64,000 nt of DNA. It comes from Cristatella mucedo. Its lineage: Eukaryota > Bryozoa > Phylactolaemata > Cristatellidae. This document shows positions 35,255-64,000 of this stretch, one piece after another. The stretch is taken from contig WPIO01000060.1 in NCBI GenBank assembly GCA_009760855.2, positions 1,541,501-1,605,500 on the forward strand. The letters run 5' to 3'. A program made the translations under genes and the position numbers. Every line of letters starts with the position of its first letter. The first letter of the stretch is position 1. Under the pieces are notes generated by a model, which saw only the letters and a list, made by a program, of their open reading frames with translations, ran no database searches and was not told the origin of the DNA.

Positions 35255-35375
35255 CGACAATCTCGCTTTCAGCAGGTAAAGTAAGCAAATACCCAACTGC
35301 AGGACTCGAATCCACGACCCACGGTTGTGAAATGAGAGCACCCTGCCCATTTTGCCAAGACCCTGGATGAAGCTG
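35255..35375 (-). repeat. SINE-B-like copy
   Basis: The plus strand reads TGCAGGACTCGAATCCACGA (antisense B-box) and TTTTGCCAAGACCCTGG (antisense 5' end). Confidence 0.55.
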
Positions 35376-35703
35376 AAGGCGCCGTCTCAAAAAAAATTGT
35401 GAATAGTGAGAGGCGCAGCGAAGCGATGTGATTCAGAAGAGCAGTTAGTTAGTACGATGCATATCCGGATTAGGAAATCTTTTGCGTTAGTAGAATAGAG
35501 CAAGACGCTGATGAGAACGAAAAGAGAAAGTCGGAAAAAGCGACGCATAGCTCTATGTCCTCACAAACATAACTAATTTAGGAAGCGTGCTAACGCAAGT
35601 GGACCTGTCGCTCGCAAGACGCCAAATAGCAACGAAGCAGCCCTCGAAATTCTGCATGCAGTGCTGTCCAAAAATACCGAACTAGCAAAGCCTTACTTGA
35701 ACG

Positions 35704-35721
35704 CCCCCCCCCCCCCCCCGG
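35704..35721 (+). repeat. C homopolymer
   Basis: A run of about 16 C in intergenic sequence. A G run of about 13 occurs at 52531-52543. Confidence 0.9.
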
Positions 35722-36767
35722 TAGGCGAGGGCCATTCAAGTGAGGCCAATTGCATACTAACGCTTATGCGAAAGGCCGCGAAACCTTCAATTTAATACAA
35801 CAAGTTAAGTATTTGTTATATAAAAAACAAATCATCATTCAGTTGATTTTGGAAATTGCTGATGGATCGAATTTTGAACGTGACCGGACGTTGGCTGTGC
35901 AAAGCTAGTCGAGGCCGTTATCCTGACAACGCGCATGTGCAAGTGGGTTTTTCTGTCAGCCTGAACTCTAGACTTCAGCCACTGCCGTCTATAATGTGGA
36001 ACCAAACGCAAAACTTTGGTCTGGTGCTTTTGGAAATAACGAATGAATTGCAGTTGAAAAATCTCGCCGGAAATCATTTGCACGCGAAAAAGAATGCGTA
36101 AGTGCATAGATATTGTGAGTAAACTAGAAACCCATTTCCTTTAATATTCAATAAAAAGCGAATGTTCACGAATCTCATTCCGGAAAGTTCTGCAAGACTA
36201 GATAGAGTTCAAAAGCACTTGTCCACTGGCTGAGCCGGGTCGAAGGAGCCCATTTACATCAGAACATTCATCCTCAGTTGCATGACATGTTTTGAGTTAG
36301 CCAAAAATAACATTGTCAATATATCGTGAAGTCGAAACCACAGCTTCATGCAGCTGAATTTTAAATTAGCATTTGGCTGGAACTTCGAAAGTACTGGGCC
36401 GCTGGATAGATGTGACTTCCACGTGAATAAGCATGCAAAATTGCATCAATGACCTGACAAACCCAAAAAACACCGATGTAGGTAATTTTGAGCGCATACC
36501 CAGTTTGCGAGAAGATAATTTTGGAAAGGGCAGGCGGATCGAGACTTGAAAGTTGCCCCTCACAGCGAAGGCGTGACGTTGCGGGCCATTAACTCGCTAG
36601 AGCTCGCAAGCTGAATTGCATCAATTATGAGAGTAAATTTGAGACGTCTTTTTTGTCAACATGATATCAAAGTAGCACACCTTGTCGCTGCTGATTCTTG
36701 AAATTTTAGTCGGTCTGCAGTTCAATAGTGCCGGGCGGCTCGCTTAGCCTTGCAATTGGAAGAAAAA

Positions 36768-36917
36768 ATAACTCATTTGTATAGCGCCCTAAGAGAACTA
36801 AATATGTATTCAGGCGCTTCACATATGCCACGGGGTCGAGCCCACGACCTCGATCGTCAAATATATTCACCTGACTTCAGTCGAGGCGAGTACCTTAACG
36901 AGAGGGCCAAACCAGCG
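36768..36917 (-). repeat. SINE-A copy
   Basis: The plus strand starts ATAACTCATTTGTATAGCGC, carries ATGCCACGGGGTCGAGCCCA and ends GAGGGCCAAACCAGCG. The region between the boxes has a short insertion. Confidence 0.82.
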
Positions 36918-37059
36918 GGTCAATTTGCTTGAGAACGCACATGAGAAAATTAATGAGATTTCTGTTAGTAAAGCCAAAAAACTATTTTTCGCAATGTGGA
37001 ACTGAATCGGGATTTCTGAGCCGCTACTTTAAGAGTCGCTGGTAGATCGCAACAGATTA

Positions 37060-37280
37060 CAGATGATGGCAGCTATTACCGGTACCTGTTTTTGTGAGCT
37101 GCATAGCTGCCAAATAGCACCACTTTTGTAAGAATATCCTTAGGGATCTGCAAAGCATCGCGTTGACTTCAAAATCCTATGTCTACCTTTAAGGTTTCTT
37201 CGCTTGCTTGCCCCAGCCGGTCTATACAACCTCCTTGCTCCTCAAGAGTGCTCTGGCGATGGCTTTCAGTCTGACCTTAA
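37060..37280 (+). mobile_element. Decayed CR1/L2-like LINE remnant
   Basis: AGCTGCCAAATAGCACCACT and CAAAGCATCGCGTTGACTTC, AAAATCCTATGTCTACCTTT recall the block SCQIAPLL..KHRVDFKILCLPL. No tail seen. Confidence 0.5.
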
Positions 37281-38129
37281 GTCTAGCATTTTACTTGCTA
37301 AAATTTGAAATATTTGACTAATACTGTAAGAGTAAGCGTGTACGGAAAGTCTGAAATGTGCTTCTGGCTCGAGCCAATGTCTAAATACATTGACTTTGCA
37401 TAATTTAAGTGTCACCAAAAATGCATTCGTACCGCCGAGTGTTCACTGCGCCCATGGAAATGGTTTTTGCCCCTGTAGACATTGCCTGCTTAACAGTGAA
37501 AGATCCCATTCATATAACTAATCGGGGCCCTACTAATCGGCGGCGCTGAGTGTAGTCTTGTGTGATGTTGAATGCTTGTCTAAAGGACGATGCCTGGCTC
37601 ATAGATAACTCGTCGTTATTACTTCCTTTGGAGCAGCTTGTAAGCGCTAGGACCGACGTTTTATTCTAGTGAGGTGTCGGACAAGACTTCAAAAAACATT
37701 AAAAATAATAATGATATGCGGAAGCCTGTCACAAGATGCGTGCAACCTGATAGGCCTGCTTTGTGTGCAATGGAAGATCTACGCCAGTGAAGAATAACCT
37801 GAGGGGGATCGAACTTCTTCGTCTACTTGGCTGAGCATGGTTGCTAAAACATGTGCAACCAACTTGTCAATGATAACCATGTCATTTGTACACAATCTTT
37901 CCAGGAGTACTCATTATACCAACGAAAATAGCGGCGATATATGTGAATGCTTTCCATGTGTTCGAGCGGCCTGTCTCCTCGCTCGCTTGAACAATCAAAC
38001 CCTATTAAGACCACTTAAATCGTAGAATATCGTTTGACTATATACTCCACGTGAACCCACTTATAGCTCTTAATCGTAAGATAAGTGTATGTCGGAAGTT
38101 AAGGAATGCTAGTAGGATTTTCAGTGGGG

Positions 38130-39175
38130 TAATAATAATAATAATAAAAATAATACACTTGATAAAGCGCCCTCAGAGAACTTAATCTCTTTCTAGGCGC
38201 TTTACATTTGCTGCAAAGTGATATGCAATAGAATAGTAAGTAAAATCATGCTTGAAAAACAAACACAATAAATAATATGGTTAGGGGTGACATGCACAGG
38301 GTCAGCATGCAAATGTGGTTAGTGGCCGCATGCAGTGTCAGCACACAAAAGCACATCAAGGACGAATCACAGGGACTCACTATATGTTGTTCAAAATAGG
38401 TGTTTTTAAGTTCCTTTTAAATGTGGTCAGGTCAGGGGATGTTCTGAGGCAGGTCGGGAGGAAGTTCCAGGCTTTGGGAGCATACGAACTAAATGCATGG
38501 TCTCCAAAGGATTTAAGGTTTTTACGAGGTATTTGTAGACTGTTGGATTCCGAAAAGCGGTTGGTACGATGCTTGGCCTGATGGGGTAGTATATCTGACA
38601 GATAGGCTGGAGCCATAGAATGAAGGGACCTAAAAGTGAGCAACAAAACCTTGAAGCCAATCCGTTGCTTGACTGTTAGGCAGTGCAGGTCGACGAGAAG
38701 TGGAGTAATGTGGCAACTGCGATGCTCACGACAGACAAGCCTAGCTGCAGAGTTTTGCACCAGCTGCAATCGCCTGATCGCACATGCTGGTAGGCCAGTA
38801 AGCAGTGAGTTGCAGAAGTCGAGACGGGATGTCACGAATGCATGGACTAACTTGGACGTGGTATCCTTATCTAAACAAGCCCGAATTTTAGCAATGTTAT
38901 GGAGCTGAAAATAGGCGGATTTGACTGTGGAGCTGATATGGTCGTCTAACGAGAGGTCGCTTTGGAATATGACACCTAGATTTCGAGCTGATGCAACAGG
39001 AGATATGCTGGCAGAGCCAATTTTGAGAGTCAGCCTTTCCAATCTCTGAATCACACTGGGTTTTCCCATAATTAGTAAGTTAGTTTTATCATCGTTTAGT
39101 TTTAGAAAATTTGCTGCCATCCACGTGCGGATGTCATCAATGCATGCAGCAAGGGGCAATGCATGCAGCAAGCAG
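38130..39175 (-). mobile_element. LINE family 1 (CR1/L2-like), 5'-truncated copy with the longest open reverse-transcriptase segment
   Basis: On the minus strand an open frame of 263 codons (39171-38380) gives the C-terminal part of a non-LTR reverse transcriptase. It begins just after the catalytic YADD region with DDIRTWMAANFLKLNDDKTN, then SARNLGVIF, LDFCNSLLTGLP, HITPLLVDLHCLTVKQRI and SSYAPKAWNFLPTCLRTSPD. The 3' UTR hairpin and ATT-type simple tail follow at 38215-38130. It is the best reference copy in the window for the family. It is truncated upstream of the palm domain, so it is not mobile by itself. Confidence 0.88.
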
Positions 39176-40005
39176 GGGTCTTTTATTGAGACTGTCCACC
39201 AAGAAAGAACTCATGTCCGGCACACTTCAATTGGTAGCTTCATTTGTTTGTGTCGCCCCAGCTGCTGTGGACTCCCCGTCTGTTTGGGGAAATCATTCAA
39301 TCGGCCGCCAGAGACAAATATTGATGTCGAACGACTTTTATTAAGGTTGTAATGATAATTATCGTTTCCTGGTTACTTAAAAAGCTTTTGAGCTCTAATT
39401 GACAGGCTGTACTTTATTCAGAAAACTGGTGGCCGGCTTTCTGAAAGATAGCAGCTGAAACTTAGGGGACTTGTATAGCATACGATCAGTGCTAAAGTGA
39501 AAAGCTTTTAAATAATCTCACGCTTGAGAGCCTGGCTATTGACCTCCATGCAAAGGTGAGACCACAGCCGTGCCTCCCTCTCGTTCCAGTAACATGTCGG
39601 CGCTCAGTGATGACTTATGGGTACTAGGGTACTTATAAATTATTTTCTGGAAATGAATCGGAGCAGATAGTTAATTTTTCTGGAAAATTGATATCCAATT
39701 GAGGGAACCATGCAGAAAAGTTTTCTGAAGTTCATGTGGAGACTGAGTAACACTGTTTCTGTTTCGTTACAGTATCCGCCGAAGAGTCCCGCAAGCTCGC
39801 TTGAAAAGTTTGATGAGCTTGCGTACTATTTTTTAGTTTCTTCCAGAACAATAGCTCATCAGTGAAGTCCTATGCGTTTGCAGCTTTGAAAGCACGGGTG
39901 AGCAGGCTGTCAAAGCCAAGGCAAAATCTCATATTACCGAAAACGTGTTAGTATCACGAAAGCATGCCAGTGGAATTATGTATGGCTGTACGCACCCGTT
40001 AGCAC
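39176..40005. other. Intergenic stretch, nothing recognised
   Basis: Follows the LINE at 38130-39175. Short frames only. Confidence 0.5.
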
Positions 40006-40190
40006 CTAACTTCATTGAAAGTAGTTTGTCCCTGCTCAAAGAAGTCGATTTTCTCCATTTGCTCAGCCAGCTCTGCCAAATCTGAGCCACGGAGAATCGC
40101 TGAATGCTTATCTTCAGTGATGCTGCGCTCCTCGAAGTCATGTGACTGCGACTCGTTCGGCAGTACTGAACTAGAATTCACTTCCGGTGA
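40006..40190 (-). CDS. Candidate exon of an unrecognised minus-strand gene
   Basis: The segment is bounded by TATTTTAG| and GTTAG|GTGCTA on the minus strand, with 61 open codons. The peptide is acidic and hydrophilic (for example SHDFEERSITEDKHSAIL and DLAELAEQMEKIDFFEQG), with a composition typical of a real, partly helical protein rather than of repeat debris. No family recognised. It would follow 40380-40538 in frame. Downstream exons were not identified with confidence. Confidence 0.38.
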
Positions 40191-40379
40191 CTAAAATAGC
40201 GTCACTAGCACCTAGCTTTGCCAACAGGACGCTGTCTTGTAGTTCAATAGCAGCTGCTTAATTTAGTATCAAATATTATTTTAGCATTGATGTACAGCGT
40301 AAGCACCGATAGGCAATCCTGTACGTTACAGAAAAAAAGTGTGATACCTCCAGCACTGTCAGTACTTGCCGATTTCTAC

Positions 40380-40538
40380 CTCGCAGCTTAGACGGCACTG
40401 AGTCGGAGTCTCAGCCAAAGGCGAGTACGGATGCAGCTTCCACTTCCGTAATGGGATGAAAGCTTTCCCCCAAGTGTCATTGAAATCGGAGCGACAGCAA
40501 AGCGCAGAGTACCAGTTTTTCATAGAAAGCGATAAACA
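40380..40538 (-). CDS. Candidate exon of an unrecognised minus-strand gene
   Basis: On the minus strand a TTTTCCAG acceptor is followed by 53 open codons and the donor GCGAG|GTAGAA. The peptide is Trp/Cys-rich (for example KNWYSALCCRSDFNDTWGKA). It ends in phase 0 and the next candidate exon (40006-40190) starts in phase 0, so the two can be joined. I do not recognise the product. It is not part of either ABCC gene: it lies upstream of the minus gene's start and on the opposite strand from the plus gene. A possible first exon with ATG near 40922 or 40895 lies upstream. Chance open frame is possible. Confidence 0.3.
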
Positions 40539-41846
40539 CTGGAAAATGCACATCCAGCCAGCAATGACCAAAAAATCTGTGCATAGTGTGCATGTCAGGT
40601 TCAGATATCATTAGAAAGCTCAGCAATTCCACCTCATGCTCCTTAAGCCGAGACGTGAAACGCGGCGAGTACAGGTGCCATCAAAAGGGATTTTACGTCG
40701 GTTATCAGCTAATTTTAGTGCACAAAATTTCGAGAAACGCAAAAGAACGACAGACTTGAGATGTACAAGCAAACTATAGTGAAAGTCATCACGGGTAACG
40801 TACCTACCCTTGGTAAGGGCAATACAGCAACTCCGCAAACAAGGTTTCGGGAAGCAAGTGGTAGGTGCCTTAGCGACCGTCGAAATGCCCGGCATTGATG
40901 CACGCAGGCACCTCACCCCCATTCGGCTGACGTCCGCGGAATTCTACCTCGCGGACATGCGTCTGTGCCTCCTCCTTCCAAACGTCAGAACGCTTATGTC
41001 TGTCTTGGCAACTTTTTTAAAAGGCGAGTGGGCGAGAGTCGAGCGAGTGAGACGCTCACCCACCTGGCGGGAACGTACTGTGTCGCTTGCGTGTTTAACA
41101 CTTCATCATTTTCGTCTCGTCAAAGCGCGGCAGTTGATCAGTTTCTTTTACCTCTCTGGTAGTTTACAGCTTTGACAATCGGCAGGAACATAAATCTATT
41201 GGTGAGTAATTGTTACATCCATAGAAACTAAAGCGCTGAAGCGAAGCTCGCGGCGGAGATGGGATGTGTGGCAACACAGATAGTGGCAAGACAGCCCACT
41301 ACACCAGTATGTAATTTAAAGCTTTTCATGACACAATTTGATAGAAGATAGTGTTACCGAATCAATAAAACTCAAGTAAAACATACTTTAACAAGTCTCG
41401 CATGGGCGCCGCCATGTTGATTTCAATTGCAATCAGCTGCTTGTCCTCCATTCATGGATATCGATTACCATATCCGATTCCAGATATCTTTTCGCTTAAA
41501 TATTATTAATTAATAAAAATGCATAATTTGATATATTTTTCTTACATAAATTATTTGCACAATTGGCTTCATCAGAACCTCAACTCTCCTGTGTTTATGT
41601 CCGGCTAGGCCTCGTGGTGCAGCCGCCAACCTTGGCAGCTTGTGACCGCGGCTGATAAGTAAATGCTTGCGAGTACTAACCTAGATTTGGACGTTTGAAG
41701 AGGTGAGCAAACCCGCGTTGCTCTTAAAACTTAATCCGATAATATCCAGCCTAGACGGCGTGGTCGGCAGAGCCGTGCTGGAGCTGAGGTAGGTTCCTTC
41801 TTCGATTATGTAAGGAGTCCGGCCTCTCGCAACAGAGCCAGGCGAG
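40539..41846. other. Upstream flank of the plus ABCC gene
   Basis: Would hold the promoter of the plus gene and perhaps of the unrecognised minus-strand gene. Locally GC-richer at 40850-41100, with overlapping open frames on both strands, as expected around a promoter. No clear core promoter motif. Confidence 0.45.
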
Positions 41847-63176
<21,330 letters not shown>

Positions 63177-63239
63177 GTGGGTGCAATGACTGGCGCAGTG
63201 CCCTGTTGAGTGCATCCTGTGTCAGCTAAATGTGTGAAA

Positions 63240-63430
63240 AGCCGTAATATCCCATGCTCACCCTGTGCATGTCACCTCTAACCATGTTATGCTTGTTGTC
63301 ACTGATCATGCTACCACTAACCATTCGATCATGCTTTCTTTACAGCAAGTGTAAAGCGCCTAGAAAGAGATTGAGTTATCTGAGGGTGCTCTAGCAATGC
63401 ATTATTATTATTATTATCATCATCATTACT
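63240..63430 (+). mobile_element. LINE family 1, 3' UTR copy
   Basis: CCCTGTGCATGTCACCTCTA, CAGCAAGTGTAAAGCGCCTA, hairpin and a TTATTATTATTATCATCATC tail. Intron 9 of the plus ABCC gene. Confidence 0.82.
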
Positions 63431-63544
63431 ATGCATGACAGTTTAGGTTTTAATTAGCACCTTATGCCTTGGTCGTGCTAGGCGAGCAGCCATATAACTG
63501 GGGGGGATAGAAAGTGATTATAGCCACTTCACCTAGCCCCTGGA

Positions 63545-63725
63545 TTTTGGCCAAGGGGTAAGGCGATCGTGCTTCAGAAGCCAGGTATGCGCTTCACAAG
63601 CCAGGTCGTGTGTGTTTGAGTCGTTCAGCAGGCAAATCTTTCTTACCAGCTGCATGTGGTGATGATAGCTGTTGCGGCGTGGCGCTTGTGCTAAATTAAG
63701 GAGCTGTGAAATCAGCTGACCTTTA
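63545..63725 (+). repeat. SINE-B-like copy, diverged
   Basis: TGGCCAAGGGGTAAGGCGAT, CAGGTCGTGTGTGTTTGAGT, GGTGATGATAGCTGTTGCGG and AGCTGTGAAATCAGCTGACC keep the family's order. An inner stretch (CTTCAGAAGCCAGGTATGCG / CTTCACAAGCCAGGT) is doubled. Confidence 0.6.
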
Positions 63726-63904
63726 CTTTACTCCATGGTTAATGCCCATGCTCTTGCCCTAGCCATTCTTCCCTGTACTCATCTTGACTCATAGTGTAGT
63801 TGAGTGGTTCACTGTTAAGCAGTGTCTCTCAGAATTCGACGGTATTTGTTCAACTAAGGCTTCCAAGTTGTGATTGGAGGATATGGCAGCCTGTGTCTTC
63901 TTTT

Positions 63905-64000
63905 CATCCGTAATAATAATAATAATAATAATAATGCACTTGATAAAGCACCCTCAGAGAACTCAATCTCTTTCTATGTGCTTTACATTTGCTGCAAAGG
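63905..64000 (-). mobile_element. LINE family 1, 3' tail, cut by the window edge
   Basis: The plus strand reads CGTAATAATAATAATAATAA then GCACTTGATAAAGCACCCTC and TTACATTTGCTGCAAAGG at the edge. The body continues right. Confidence 0.82.

Larger units (their letters stand above)
33796..36767. other. Intergenic stretch with minor repeats only
   Basis: Apart from entries at 34205, 34985, 35255 and 35704, there is an 80-codon plus-strand frame at 35856-36101 ending at a good donor (AATGC|GTAAGT), with an equally long frame antisense to it. No family recognised, so neither is called as coding. Confidence 0.45.

Noticed and set aside
35856-36101. An 80-codon plus-strand frame ending at a good donor
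   Set aside because: An antisense frame of the same length is equally open, no acceptor in phase was found, and the peptide matches nothing I know.

Overview
The window looks like nuclear DNA of an invertebrate animal; I cannot name the phylum. The reasons are short exons with GT/AG borders spread over long introns, no bacterial-style gene packing, long CT, TG and TA microsatellites, and dense debris of LINEs, tRNA-derived SINEs and a Tc1-type transposon.

The host genes I can support are two paralogous ABCC4/MRP4-like (short MRP, ABC transporter subfamily C) genes facing away from each other. The minus-strand gene starts at 22974 and runs left; I place exons 1-6, the last ending at 5396, and the rest must lie beyond the left edge. 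The plus-strand gene starts at 41847 and runs right; I place exons 1-9, ending at 63176, and it continues past the right edge. Matching exons have the same intron phases, and exons 1, 2 and 6 have exactly equal lengths (80, 111 and 164 nt). The pair therefore looks like an inverted duplication of one ancestral gene. The plus part joins in frame into 429 codons covering the cytosolic N-terminus, transmembrane domain 1 and the linker to nucleotide-binding domain 1; no ATP-binding motif falls inside the window.

The introns and the roughly 19 kb between the two start codons are mostly repeats. LINE family 1 (CR1/L2-like reverse transcriptase, ATT-type 3' end) and LINE family 2 (related reverse transcriptase, ACATT-type 3' end) are present many times as 5'-truncated, broken copies. 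A tRNA-derived SINE (SINE-A) occurs on both strands and ends in nearly the same 3' hairpin as LINE family 1, which suggests it is mobilised by that LINE. A second tRNA-like SINE (SINE-B) and a possible third are also present. At 57.55-58.69 kb lies a dead Tc1/mariner element in intron 6 of the plus gene. At 29.45-31.72 kb lies a decayed transposase-like gene with a zinc-ribbon CxxC and a GHSHxxAD-type motif, itself interrupted by a SINE-A copy. It sits beside a GC-rich block (about 27-29.4 kb) with an inverted, internally repeated module.

Three open segments with usable splice signals on the minus strand (40380-40538, 40006-40190, 11043-11281) may be exons of genes I do not recognise. Large remaining stretches are intronic or intergenic DNA with nothing I can name. 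All coordinates come from reading by eye; repeat edges are approximate, while the ABCC exon borders are set by splice sites and reading frame.
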